From Odobenus rosmarus divergens (lineage: Eukaryota > Chordata > Mammalia > Carnivora > Odobenidae), in assembly GCF_000321225.1 (NCBI RefSeq), contig NW_004450397.1, positions 5,022,272-5,086,271 on the forward strand: a stretch of 64,000 nucleotides of DNA. The letters are read 5' to 3'. The translations under genes were made by a program, and so were the position numbers. Below, piece after piece: positions 46,338-57,225 of this stretch; positions within the stretch are counted from its first letter, which is position 1; every line of letters starts with the position of its first letter. The notes under the pieces are model-generated. The model saw only the letters and a program-made list of their open reading frames with translations, did no database searches and was not told the DNA's origin.

Positions 46338-46607
46338 GAAAACAGAGAGGGAGGCAAACCATAAGAAACTCTTAACTATAGTAAACAAACAGGATTGCTG
46401 AAGGGGAGGTGGATGGGGGGATGGGGTAACTGGGTGATGGGTCTCAAGGAGGGCATGGGATGTAATGAGCACTGGGTGTTATATTCAACTGATGAATCAC
46501 TAAATTCTACCACTGAAGCTAATAATACACTATATGTTAAATAAGTTGAATATAAATAAAATAAAAAAATAAAAACAAATAAAAATTTTTTAAAAAGAAA
46601 GTATATA

Positions 46608-47465
46608 AGGAGAAAGGGGAACCCTCCTACACTGTTGGCGGGAATGCAAGCTGGTGCAACCCCTCTGGAAAACAGTATGGAGGTTCCTCAAACAGTTGAA
46701 AATAGAGCTACCATACGATCCAGCACTTGTACTACTGGGTATTTACCACAAAGATACAAATGTAGGGATCCGAAGGGGTACGTGCACCCTGATGTTTATA
46801 GCAGCAATGTCCACAATAGCCAAATTGTGGAAAGAGCCAAGATGTCCATCAACAGATGAATGGATAAAGAAGATGTGGTATATATACACAATGGAATATC
46901 ATGCAGCCATCAAAAGGAATGAGATCTTGCCATTTGCAACGATGTGGATGGAACTGGAGGGTGTTATGCTGAGTGAAATAAGTCAATCAGAGAAAGACAT
47001 GTATCATATGACCTCACTGATATGAGGAATTCTTAATCTCAGGAAACAAACTGAGGGTTGCTGGAGTGGTGGGGAGGTAGGAGGGATGGGGTGGCTGGGT
47101 GATAGACATTGGGGAGGGTATGTGCTATGGCGAGTGCTGTGAATTGTGCAAGGCTGTTGAATCACAGATCTGTACCTCTGAAACAAATAATGCAATATAT
47201 GTTAAGAAAAAAAAAGAAGTAAAAGACAGCAGGAGGGGAAGAATGAAGCGGGGGAGATTGGAGGGGGAGACGAACCATGAGAGATGATGGACTCTGAAAA
47301 ACAAACAGGGTTCTAGAGGGGAGGGGGGTGGGGGGATGGGTTAGCCTGGTGATGGGTTTCTGTGTGGAGCACTGGGTGTTATGCACAAACAATGAATCAT
47401 GGAACACTACATCCAAAACTAATGATGTAATGTATGGTGATTAACATAACAATAAAAAATTTTAA
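46608..47465 (+). mobile_element. L1-D: younger L1 3' end at the L1-C junction
   Basis: Sense L1 from the ORF2 C-terminus to a complete 3' UTR: 'gaaacaaactgagggttgct', 'gggtgatagacattggggag', 'gacgaaccatgagagatga', 'aacactacatccaaaactaa', 'acataacaataaaaaat'. The target duplication is 46592-46607 and 47466-47481 (16 bases, one mismatch). It is the best preserved L1 in the window. Confidence 0.9.
46654..47025 (+). pseudogene. L1-D ORF2 C-terminal fragment
   Basis: 123 codons ending at the natural-looking ORF2 end. It has 'SMVWRFLKQ'-like text (here '[19 protein letters not shown]'), 'RGTCTLMFIAAMSTIAKLW', 'STDEWIKKMWYIYTMEYHAA' and 'MLSEISQSEKDMYHM', all typical of the L1 ORF2 C-terminus. The 5' truncation removes the endonuclease and reverse transcriptase, so this cannot mobilise itself. 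Confidence 0.85.
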
Positions 47466-47481
47466 AAAAAGAAAATATATA

Positions 47482-48082
47482 CACACCCCTATGTTTATTG
47501 CAGCATTATTTACAATAGCCAAGATATGGAAGCAGCCTAATGTCTATCAATAGACAAATGGATAAGGAAGATGTAGTAGACATATACAATAGAATATTAT
47601 GCAGCCATAACAAAGGATGAGATTTTTGTTATTTGTGACAACATGTTTGGACCTAGAGGGTATTACGCTAAATGAAACAAGTCAGACACAGAAAGACAAA
47701 TACCATATAATTTCACTCATATATGGACTCTAAAAATGAACAAACAAATGAATAAACAAATAAAAAGCAGAATCAAACCTATAATACAGAGAACAAACTG
47801 ATGGTTGCCCAAGGGAAGGGGGAGCAGAGGATGGGCAAAATAGGTGAAGGGGAGTGGGAGATCCAGGCTTCCAGTTATGGAATGAAGAAGTCATGGAATA
47901 AAAGGCACAACATAAGGAATAGTCAGTGATATTGTAATAGTGTTGTGTGGTGACAGATGTTAGCTATGCTAGTGGTGAGCGCAGCATAGTATATAAACTT
48001 GTTGAATCACAATGTTGTACACCTGAAACTAATGTAGCATTATACATCAATTATACTCAAATAAAAAGAATAAAAAGAAAAA
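47482..48082 (+). mobile_element. L1-B: older L1, main part
   Basis: Continues the stub at 45400: 'cacccctatgtttattgcag', 'caaatggataaggaagatgt', 'gagggtattacgctaaatga', and an older 3' end 'gttgtacacctgaaactaat', 'caattatactcaaataaaaa'. Confidence 0.82.
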
Positions 48083-48225
48083 AATGCATTTAATATATCT
48101 AACCTACTGGACGTTGTAGCTTAGTTTAGCCTACCTTAAACAAGTTCAGAGCACTTACCTTAGCCTACAGCTGGGCAAAGTCATAACAAAGTCTATTTTA
48201 TAAAAAGTGTTGAATATTTCAAGTA
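48083..48225 (-). mobile_element. MER2-like fragment
   Basis: The reverse complement of part of MER2: 'aatgcatttaatatatctaa', 'tagtttagcctaccttaaac', 'cacttaccttagcctacagc', 'gtgttgaatatttcaag'. It corresponds to about 39220-39380 in the opposite orientation. Confidence 0.78.
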
Positions 48226-48380
48226 AAAAACCAAAACCAAAACAAAACAAAAAACCACTCCCTTTCCCTCACTGCTCTCTTTCTTCTGTACCAGAGGAGA
48301 TAATACCTCTAGAACAATGAGGTCAAGGCTGTTTCAAGCCTCAAAACAGGTAGATGTATTCTCTAGACTCAACCCGGTAT
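48226..48380. other. Unassigned DNA with A/C-rich tract
   Basis: An AAAACC-type low-complexity stretch (48224-48258) is followed by unrecognised sequence. Confidence 0.35.
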
Positions 48381-48617
48381 TCTTTTTTTTTTTTAAATTG
48401 AAATATAATTAACATACAATGTAATGCTAATTTCAGGTGTACAACATCTTCATTTGGCAATGCTGTATGTTACTCAATGTTCACCACCGTAAGTGTGGTC
48501 ACCATCTGTCACCATACAACCTTACTACAATATTGACTATATTCCCTGTGCTATACTTTTCATCTCTGTGACTTAATTAGTTTATAATTAGAACTTTGTA
48601 CCTCTTAACACCTCTGT
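48381..48617 (-). mobile_element. L1 3' end fragment
   Basis: T run, then 'attgaaatataattaacata', 'tttcaggtgtacaacatctt', 'gtcaccatctgtcaccatac', 'gactatattccctgtgctat' and 'aactttgtacctcttaacac': the reverse complement of an L1 3' UTR. Confidence 0.82.
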
Positions 48618-48619
48618 CC

Positions 48620-49010
48620 AAAAATAGTAAAATACACATTCTTTCCAAGCACACATGGAATATTCTCCAGGATGGATCACATGTTAGGCCACAAAATGAG
48701 TCTCAATAAATTTAAGAAGACTGAAATCATAACAAGCATCTTTTCTGCCCACAATGATATGAAACCAGAAATCAATCACAATAAAAAATATGGAACGAAC
48801 ACAAGTAACTAAACTCTGTGCTACTAAACAATGAATGGGTCAACCAAAGAGGAAATAAACCAATACACAGAGACAAATGAAAATGAAACCACAAGGGTCC
48901 AAAATCTTTGGGCCACAGCAAAAACAGTTCCAAAAGGGATGTTTATAATAATACAAGCCTACCTCAAGAAACAAGAAAAACCTCAAAAGAACAACCTAAC
49001 GTCACAGCTA
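48620..49010 (+). mobile_element. L1 ORF2 interior fragment, opposite orientation
   Basis: Sense ORF2 text from the endonuclease-to-reverse-transcriptase region: 'tacacattctttccaagcac', 'gatggatcacatgttaggcc', 'ctgaaatcataacaagcatc', 'tctgtgctactaaacaatga', 'gaaatcaatcacaataaaaa'. It directly abuts the minus-strand L1 3' end on its left. Confidence 0.78.
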
Positions 49011-49264
49011 AACAAACCATGTTTCCTTTCCAAAAGCCCGGCTTTGCACTCCCCTTTCCCTGGCTATCTCCAAGGTCCAGGTCAGCTATGTCAGTGCCAC
49101 CTCAGACTGAGAGCTTTCCAGGAAGCCTTGGGCTTCCTGAAGTTACCAGTAACATACTTTTGGACTCCAAGCCAAGAGATGGAAGACATACATCTGACTG
49201 AAAGAAGAGAGGGCAGAGCATGCCAGGGTGTGTCTGAGCTGCCCTTCCCCAGCAGGCTTTAACC
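49011..49264. other. Unassigned non-coding DNA
   Basis: Not recognised. A 143-codon frame (48831-49262) merely joins the L1 fragment to this DNA. Confidence 0.4.
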
Positions 49265-49485
49265 CCATGTCCTGAGGTTTCAGAAGGAGCTGACAGGTGT
49301 CATCTACAGCATGTCAGGCACTTCACACACAATGTCTCTTTCCAAAATCCTCACCACAGCCCCACCTGAGCTCACTGACTCTTCTGTGAAATGAAAATAT
49401 TAAATCACATTTAATATTGCTCAGACAAGAGAGGAGATTCTAATACAGGCTTATCTGCCTTTGTAGTCCATGAGCTTTCAACTAC
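49265..49485 (-). mobile_element. MIR-like element, diverged
   Basis: 'gtcaggcacttcacacacaa', 'aaaatcctcaccacagcccc' and a late 'agtccatgagctttcaacta' follow the reverse-complement MIR order with a rearranged middle. Confidence 0.5.
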
Positions 49486-49769
49486 ACCATACCACCTACC
49501 TGTACTAAGAGCCAAAAGACTAGGGTTTCTATTCTAGCTTAGCACACCACTCATCCTGGGAATCTTCAGTGTCTCTCTCTGTCAGATGCATATGCAAAGC
49601 CACCCCCTTCCACCTCCAGTTGCTTCCCACCTCGCATTACTTTTGAACTGTGTGTACCTTAATGTGCAAATGCATCAAACATTTCATGGGAACAAGACAT
49701 GAGGGAAATTATTGCTAATTTTCTGTTCTTGAGTCTGCACATTTATATCTTATTTCCTCAACTACCCTA
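49486..49769. other. Unassigned non-coding DNA
   Basis: Nothing firm. Confidence 0.35.
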
Positions 49770-49880
49770 AGATTCTTGAGGTAGAGACACTAATGTATAT
49801 AAGTGTTCATGGTGTTCTTTTTATCACCTACAAGTAAGTCCCTTACAGCTTGAGGAATAAAGGAGGTGCTCAATAAATAC
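49770..49880 (+). mobile_element. L2-like 3' end
   Basis: 'ttcttgaggtagagacacta' and 'ggaggtgctcaataaatact' match the L2 3' end. Confidence 0.55.
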
Positions 49881-51334
49881 TGAAGATGTAGCATACTCAG
49901 AATCAGGTGGGATGGTAGAGGTCTTTCAGATCAACCTCCTCTTTTTGGAAATCAGTGTTCAGTGGGGCCCAGAGCAGCCAGGCTTGGGTGAGTCCTTGTC
50001 TACTGTTTCTCAGCAAACGGCTCTATGTACAACCACATTTGTCTGTAGAGTTTTCCAGATAGCAGAAGCCAAGTTGTGTAGGGATACAGCTAATTTCAGG
50101 TGTGGACTGGTTTCTTGCTCTGAGCTAATAGATCTTTCATTTTATAAATTTTTATAATACTTACTAATATTTTTGTAATACTTTATAAAGTAGTACCAGT
50201 TAAGATGTCCAAGGAATATTGGTAAGGAAGCCAAATAAAACCAGATACCCTGATCTTTTTTATTGAAATTCCAATGTATCTTGGCCTGAAAAGTTAAAAG
50301 TTAAGAAAGGTCTGATATGATGATGATCATACTTTGAACACGAGTATTTTTTAACATTATGAGATGATTTGTAGAGTATTCATTTGCTCTTTCCCAAAAC
50401 TCTGAGCTGCAAAGGGGGGGGCGGATTATCTTCATTTCACAGATAAATATCCCAAGGCTCAGACAGTGATGCAGCCCCCTACACATGGCAGGCCTTTCTT
50501 CTGATTTCCAGCCCAGGTCATCAGGCAGGTGGCGGAGTAGTCCAGGTCGGGCTTGGTGGGGACAGGTCAGAGAACGTGGGTAGGATGCACTGGAGAAAAT
50601 ACAGGGGTGCTGCAGTGTGAGTGCTGCAGGCCGGGCAGGACTCCTGCTCTGCGTGTGCCACATTCCAGGACCTCTCTGTCCCAGCCTGCTCACCTGCTCT
50701 GAGCCCAGAGCAGGATTCTGCCTGCCTCCAAGCTGGCCCTTTCTACTGGTAGGAATTAGGTGCCCCAGTTTTCTGCTGCTGACTGCTCTTTCCCGATACT
50801 CTTCTGTGGTATCATATTTTCTCAGCTTATTCTTAAACTCATCTTCCTGACCCTCCCAGTCCTCACTGACCCTTTCTCAGGTCACAGAAAGTTCATGAGG
50901 GACTTCAATACCACCTTGCCTATGCATCTCGCTGGAGAGGGAAGCTTCTTGTCTGAATCATGCCCACCCCTGCCTCTGGAAAAGAGACTCAGTCCTGTCC
51001 ATCCAGCACTTTTCACACACACCCCCCACATGCCCCTTCTAGATACTGGACCTAATCAGAATAGCCAGGACTGTCTATTCACCATACCTTCAGGTCCCAG
51101 TTCCATAACCAAATCAACTTTGTGGGTTGATTTGGTCCATACCCCTACATATTAAAGCTGAAGTATCAGACTTGGGGATTTCTGCCCAAGTTCTAACAGT
51201 CAGTCAGTGGTTGAGCTAGTAGAGAACCACTCAGCTGTCACATTAGTGTGTGTCACCATGACCCCCCACTGCCGTCACCATCCTCTCCTCTGTCTTGGTT
51301 CAGGTTCTTATCATTTCTCAGTAGGACCTCAGTG
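49881..51334. other. Unassigned non-coding DNA, GC-richer than its surroundings
   Basis: No gene is supported. A MIR-like trace ('catttcacagataaatatcc') sits near 50434. Overlapping frames of 130-131 codons at 50301-50693 (minus) and 50760-51155 (plus) show no domain, and I see no clear exon borders. Confidence 0.4.
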
Positions 51335-51765
51335 AAATCCTCCTAATGTTGCCCTTCTGGGTTCAACCCCTTTCAATTGATTCCACTGGGAAGTGTGACT
51401 GGATCACATTTGAGATCAAGATAGATCATTCCATATCAAACTTCTTAGACATGTCCTGTGGACCACAGGATAGAGTTTACGTCCCTCAGCCTGACTTACA
51501 AGACAACCCCTCCCCACTCCCTCTTGTCACTGTGCATGTACAGCTCCATCTCATGCCATTTCCCACCACGTGGCTTGTGCACCAACCATGCCAGCCTCTT
51601 TGTGAGAATGCCTGGTGTATCCCGGGTATGATATTCTCATTGCCTTTGCACATATCTTCCTCGGCCTGGAATGTCCTTCTCCATATCTTCCTTGTAGAAA
51701 ATTCCTGCTTAAAAACTAGTCTGGCACCACAGCTTCTCTGAAGTCTTCACCTACAGAGAAAATCA
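51335..51765 (+). mobile_element. L2 LINE 3' portion
   Basis: Sense L2 blocks: 'gatagagtttacgtccctca', 'cagcctgacttacaagacaa', 'cagctccatctcatgccatt', 'tcattgcctttgcacatatc', 'ctcggcctggaatgtccttc'. The 131-codon frame at 51346-51741 is inside this repeat. Confidence 0.7.
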
Positions 51766-52284
51766 TGTAAATGTCTTTAGCTTTTTCGTGTGAATTTTTT
51801 GTTGTACATAAAACATTTTATCATACTGCATTTTGTGGAGTGTTGGCTTATTTGTTTCATTACATTATAAGCACGTTAAAGACTGAATTTGCATTTTCTT
51901 TTTTCTTCTTTATGGGCCCTACTGTGTCTAGGTCAAGGTTATACTGATGTTAGGAGCTCCAGATATGCTGTTAAGGCTGGGTAAGGCATAGAGGCTGCAC
52001 AGCAGAGAGTTCCATAGACTGTCCATTAAAGGAAGTAAAGTCACTCATGACAAAAGCTTTTGTCCCTATCCTATTAAGAATATTCTATTTACTACTAACC
52101 TTAGTAGTTAACACACAACAACTGCAAATGACATATAGGCAAATCATTCCAGTGTGGTTTCTATCAATTAACAAATTTAATTCAATAGTCACTGTTTGGT
52201 ATAATGTAATTTTGTATAATAACAATTGTATTTATTATATAACAATTATATTTATTGTACTCTAAGAAATATGTAGGTATGATT
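51766..52284. other. Unassigned AT-rich DNA
   Basis: Nothing recognised. Confidence 0.35.
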
Positions 52285-52410
52285 TCATTGAATTATGGCA
52301 ACTACTTTGCAAGATAAAAGCTATTATTTTATAGATGAAGGAACTGGGGCTCAAGAAATACAGGCAACTTATCAAAGAGACATAGCTGAACTACAAGGAA
52401 CTGGCCAATA
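52285..52410 (-). mobile_element. MIR fragment
   Basis: 'ttattttatagatgaaggaa', 'ctggggctcaagaaatacag' and 'agacatagctgaactacaag' resemble reverse-complement MIR. Confidence 0.5.
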
Positions 52411-52559
52411 ATTTTACTGAAGATTCTGGGGCTCTGAATGAACAGACCAGGTTATTAGCTCCCCTTACCATGTACTGCCCAAATAGGGCTCACTTCTGTT
52501 TTCTATGCAGTGTTCTATGAGCAGCAAACTTATAGCATTTTACTTAATTATGTATTATT

Positions 52560-53210
52560 CCCAAATGGAGATGAATTTTGTTGATTATAAAAGTAGCACA
52601 TGTTCACTGTAAAATATCCCTACGATATGGAAAAGTATAAAGAAGATTGCTATATAATGATTTCCACACTTTGAGAAAACCGCTGTTAATATTATGAGTG
52701 CCCATTCAGACTTTTTCCTGTGCATGTGTACTTATGCATATGACACACATTTTCCTTAAGTAGAGTAGTACTGCATATGTTTTATGACCTTTTCTTTTTT
52801 TTCTTAATATATGGTAGCTGTATTTCCATTGTTAAGGCATATAGATACATATAATCATTTTGAATGGTTCGTAGTATTCCAAGACATGGTTATACCATAA
52901 TATGATACATATGTGTTATGTACATATAACACATATGTACAACCATATGTGTTATTTCCATGTTCTGCTATTATAACAATGTTATGATGAAAATATTATG
53001 AAAATCTATCTTTCCCTTTTGACCAGGCTCAGAAGTAACCATGAAAGCCTATGTTTTCATTTGTATTTCTTTGATCATTAACAAGGTTGAATATCTGTTC
53101 ATAAGTTCACTGACTGGATGTAGGATTTCTTTTGTAAATTACTTCTTTTTATTCTCTTGTCTATTTCCTCATTTGGGTGTTTCCCATTTTCTTCTTGGTT
53201 TCTAGGAGCA
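52560..53210 (-). mobile_element. Old L1 fragment
   Basis: Reverse-complement old L1 3' text: 'aaaagtagcacatgttcact', 'cattcagactttttcctgtg', 'ttcgtagtattccaagacat', 'ttgtatttctttgatcatta', 'acaaggttgaatatctgttc'. It is strongly diverged. A near-palindrome at 52906-52939 lies inside it. Confidence 0.55.
52906..52939. repeat. 14-base inverted repeat with 6-base loop
   Basis: The arms 52906-52919 and 52926-52939 are perfect complements ('tacatatgtgttat' and its reverse complement). A further direct copy of 'catatgtgttat' follows at 52944-52955. Confidence 0.85.
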
Positions 53211-55843
53211 ATTTAAATGAAATAGTCATCTCTGTTCTGTCACATATGTTACAAAACATGGCTAAAAGTAACGCCAGACATATTTTAGTGTAACCCTCCC
53301 ATTGTACAGATTAAACTGTCTAGAGAAAAGAGGTGATTCATCATGGTCTCATGGTTCTATCCCAAATTTTTCCAGTGACTCAGTAAGATTTATTGACTCA
53401 GATTAGTTATATTTCTATTAAACCACCCAGCCTTTCTCTATAAAGCAAAATATACTTCTAAATTCACCCCAGTATTTGATATCATAGAGAGCTTCCTGTG
53501 AAAAAACAATAATAAAAAACAGCATTTTAGCTCATTTTTGGGTCTACTCTGCCTTTTGCCCTTTTCTACTCAAGGATGCTTTACACTAGAGAACAGAAGA
53601 AGGAGACACTGGGGAGGAGATACCAGTGTCACAAATATGCTGTTCAGAGAAAGAGAAATAGATGTGGTGACCTCCAGTAGTCTTTGCAAGCCTGAAGAAA
53701 ATTTCTTAAATTTCACAATTTCTTTTTATTTAATAAAAAAAAATGACTTTGTTTCTGCACTTATGTAGATGGTTTCTTGGCTGCCATTTTTCAACAGTGG
53801 ATGAGGGCACCTCCAAGAAGCTGCTAATTGCATGGCGCCCCTTCCTGGGAGGCTATTTGAGGGCTGCTATCTTGATGCAATGCATGCTTGTGTCTGTTTT
53901 CTATGCCTTTCCAAAATGGGATCCCATTTGCTTCCCCCTTCATTACGGGGAAGGAAATGGCAGAACCCCAAATTAAGAATCACAATGAAATCACCCCTAC
54001 CCTGTGCCCCCATAGGCGGTCTTTTGTTTTAAATCAGGGAAACAGAGCTAGATCTATATATATATATATATGTGGAGATTTTTAGAAACATCAACAACCC
54101 AGTACCAGACGCAAGTCCCATGAGTGTCCCCCCAAAACAGGCGTGTCCTTTGCCTTCTCCCCATCTTGCTTTACCACTGAGTGATGCTCTCTTTAAGTGT
54201 GTACAAAAACTAATGGGTTTCTGCCATCTGATGGCTTTTGAATGCAGTACTTCAAAATTCTAATTTTGTCTCTATTGGTATGTCTTAATAACATCTGAAA
54301 AACATATATATTTTATTAGAAAACTACAGTTCGGTAGGCCTTGAGAGTTTTGTGACCGTTCTTTTGCTGTGTGTCACCACAGTCACTGACTTCTTTATGG
54401 CATGCTTTGATTACTAGACTTCAGGCAGTCTTTTCCGTTGTATCATATTTATACACAGTAAATTTTTCTTTCCATGTGTGCTATATGTCTGAGGTTTTGA
54501 AGTTTTTAATAAAAAGTGTGCCAGTATAAGTATAAGCAGTTGATTTTAGTAACATTGGACTTTTCTTAAAGTACATTAAGAGGTTCAAAGCATAGGCATG
54601 TTGGCTGGTGAAACCATAGAGGGGATGAGGTTCTGGATCAAGACCCAAGTTCGGCAGGTCACATGCCAAAACAAGAGCAGTCAACTGACCTGGCCTGTTT
54701 CCAGAACAGAGGGGATGCGGGCAGTGAGACCACACACCTCTCCCCAGGTTTCCCTCCCTCTCTGAGCTTGTGCTTGCATCCCAATTCCTCTGGCCTGTTG
54801 TCAGTGTGGTTGACTTACGTTATGGAGAGGAAAACGGAAGGAAGGGTCCTACACTTTGCCTGATTGAGCCACTACCAGATTTGCTGGCAGCTTTGGCCAC
54901 ATTGTTTGTGAGGTGATTTTCTTTCTTTGTGTTCAGAGTGACTTGATTCTGATCCTTTATGTTGTTTCGTATGGAGTGGCACTTTATCTGTGTTTTAGCA
55001 GAACTGTTCCTCTGTATCCTTTACGGTTTTTCCTTGTTTTTGTTTCCTTTTTAAATTATGCATAGAGTTTTTTGTGTGTGTGAAATTAAAGCCTTTATTA
55101 ACCTTGAAAAAAAAAGAATCATGATGAATAAAATGAACACTTGCCCATCAAATATTTTGGGTCAACTTCTTATGCCTCATATATCCTGGGAGAAGAATAT
55201 TATTGGTATAGAGCAAAAAAGCTGGATTGAGGAAGCAGTCATAACAATCAGTTGAAAGAGGAGGAAAAAAAAAAGAATAGAGTAAGGGGTAAGGAAGCCA
55301 TTGTAGTGCATCATTTGCTAATAGATGGTTCCAGACTTCCTCTCTTAAGGAAGATTGAGACATGTGGAAAATCTGCTTGTCCATTTGTGCACTGCAGAAA
55401 GGGGTAGGAGGGGACCGAGACTCCCTAAAGGGGAAAAAAAAATCAGGGAAGTGAAGCAGGTGTTTCCTGCTACTTGTGCCTCAGAGGAAAGCTCAGAGCC
55501 CTTGGAGGGAGGTTTCCACAATGACCCAAATCAGAGGAAGCCATACTTCTCCATCAGCCTTAATTCAGAGGTCAGACACATCAGCCGGCACCTCTCAGAC
55601 TTCCTCTCCTTGTCTCTCTCAATCTCTGACAGCGTCTCCCTAGTCTCAAACTAGTGAAAAGTTAATACAGGTGTATCATATAAGTTATTGTATAGATGAT
55701 TCTTTCTACCCTCCTTTCTCAGCTTATCTGCTCTTTTGTTTATCCGTATCCATCTTTATTTTCTTTCTCTATTTGTCATTAATAAGAGTGTTGGTATTAG
55801 TGCTTAATATGCTTCATCTTTTCTCCTAAATTAAAATTTTAAA
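53211..55843. other. Unassigned non-coding DNA
   Basis: No gene or familiar repeat over 2.6 kb. A TA repeat lies at 54053-54071. Frames of up to 99 codons (55355-55654) carry no domain. Confidence 0.4.
54053..54071 (+). repeat. Short TA repeat
   Basis: Alternating TA units between 'agatc' and 'gtggag'. Confidence 0.8.
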
Positions 55844-55858
55844 AAATAAAGTAAAATA

Positions 55859-56054
55859 GGGTGCCTGGGTGGCTCAGTTGGTTAAGCAACTGCATTCGGC
55901 TCAGGTCATGATCCCGGAATCCTGGGATCGAGTCCCACACTGGGCTCCCACCTCAGTGGGGAGCCTGCTTCTCCCTCTGGCCCTCTCCCCTCTCATGCTG
56001 TTTCTCTCTCTCTCTCTCTCAAATAAATAAATAAATAAAATCTTTAAAAAAATA
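55859..56054 (+). mobile_element. Can-SINE, plus strand
   Basis: Sense carnivore SINE: 'ggtgcctgggtggctcagtt', 'cctgggatcgagtccc', a CT run, and an AATAAA-repeat tail. Flanks 55844-55858 and 56055-56069 match at 14 of 15 bases. Confidence 0.95.
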
Positions 56055-56069
56055 AAATAAATTAAAATA

Positions 56070-56438
56070 TACAAGTGAAATATTACCTTGAATTTGCACA
56101 TTATGACACTAAAAGGTAGTCTGTCATTTAGCACTAAAAAGGGGTCATTTACTTCTTTACAAAATTAGTATGAAAACCAAGACATATGTGGGAAGCAAAT
56201 TTAAATATGCTAATATATCAGCTACATCTTTTTAAATGTTTTTCTTCCTGTTCTCTCTCTGTTTTTGTTTTTGTAGCTCTCTCTCTCTTTCTTTTTAGCA
56301 GTGAAATATCCAGGAGAAGAAGAATAAAGCTGATGTGTGTGGGTGTGCATTTGGGTGCGTGTGTATGTGCACACGCCGTGAACCCAAATACTGGAAAACA
56401 GTTAAAAGATTTTAAAATATATATTTGCATATTTTAGA
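56070..56438. other. Unassigned non-coding DNA
   Basis: Nothing recognised apart from a CT-rich stretch near 56255-56295 and TG-rich text near 56334-56372. Confidence 0.35.
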
Positions 56439-56552
56439 TTAAGGGAGAGTAAAACGGGAAGGAGAAGGAAAGGGAAGCAGAAGGATAAAGGGAGTGAAGA
56501 AGGGCGAAAACAAGAGAAAGAGAGAGGAAGGGAAAGAGAAAGGAAGAGCAAG
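56439..56552 (+). repeat. Polypurine tract
   Basis: About 110 bases that are nearly all A and G on the plus strand. Runs like this can adopt triplex structures. Frames over it (56494-56796, 56402-56593) are low-complexity. Confidence 0.85.
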
Positions 56553-56759
56553 ATGGATGAGTTGGGACACTCACTACCAAGAGAAAATGCCATATATCAT
56601 CCAGATGTTTTGTCTACGGCAGACCAAACATCAGGCTTTTGGGAAACATTTGGAAGATACAATGCTCCTTTCACTGTGCAGACAACTGTTGACAGTCCTA
56701 TCGCCTCTTTCTCTGTGTGTATGTGTATATCCCTTTCAAGCCTTTTTGTGGTCAAATTA

Positions 56760-57000
56760 TAAAGGCCTGTTTAGTGGGTGGGTGACGTCACACTGACCAC
56801 AAAGGCTTATATTTCCTGCTACTAAATACACAGCCCCTGCTGACGAAGTAATCATTACAGAGCGAGCTTGTTCTGTTGAGGTCACCCCAAGTGGGGATAA
56901 AGGCACTGGGGGAGGGGGCCTGGTTGAGAGAGCAGAGCCATTATTCCCAAGTGTGTCTGTCTGCCTGCTGATCCTCATCTTGTTAGAACCGAATGGTGAA
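56760..57000. promoter_or_regulatory. Candidate regulatory cluster with a perfect CRE
   Basis: Within about 80 bases lie a perfect palindromic cAMP-response element TGACGTCA (56783-56790), a RUNX-type 'gaccacaaa' (56795-56803), an ETS-like 'atttcctg', and 'gtaatcattac' with paired homeodomain cores (56848-56858). No repeat is recognised here and CpGs are retained. This is a motif-based inference only. Conservation or chromatin data would be needed to call it an enhancer or promoter. Confidence 0.35.
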
Positions 57001-57099
57001 AATAGAAGTCCCTTTGTGCTTCCTCCAGACCTTTGTCTCTAGGGATGCTGGGGCATACTGGGACTCAACACGGTAGAGAGAAAGGAATAGAGGAAATCC

Positions 57100-57225
57100 A
57101 GGTCTGATTCCAATCTTCCCACTTATATGCTGAGTGATTTTTACTTCTCCTGGCCTAATCATTACAATCATCATTTTACTAAAGAGGAAAGAGCCCCATG
57201 TAGGGAGCAAATGAGATCACGCATT
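57100..57225 (+). mobile_element. MIR fragment
   Basis: 'tctgattccaatcttcccac', 'tatatgctgagtgattttta', and 'gggagcaaatgagatcacgc' resemble sense MIR. Confidence 0.5.

Larger units (their letters stand above)
45434..46591 (+). mobile_element. L1-C inserted in L1-B
   Basis: A sense L1 from the ORF2 C-terminal part ('gaagacatgagcagacattt', 'aacagtatggaggttcctca') to a carnivore-type 3' end ('gagcactgggtgttatattc', 'actaaattctaccactgaag') and an A-rich tail. It contains a CA repeat at 45907-45929 and a SINE at 46134-46337. The related flanks 'aaaaggtatatgcacccct' (45415-45433) and the text near 47472-47490 look like its diverged target duplication. Confidence 0.85.

Noticed and set aside
48831..49262. 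143-codon plus-strand frame
   Set aside because: It begins in an L1 ORF2 fragment and continues into unrelated DNA. It is a chance fusion.
50301..51155. Two frames of 130-131 codons in GC-richer DNA
   Set aside because: They are on opposite strands, have no domain, and I could not find matching splice signals. They may be worth a protein search but are not supported as genes.
51346..51741. 131-codon plus-strand frame
   Set aside because: It lies entirely within an L2 3' remnant.
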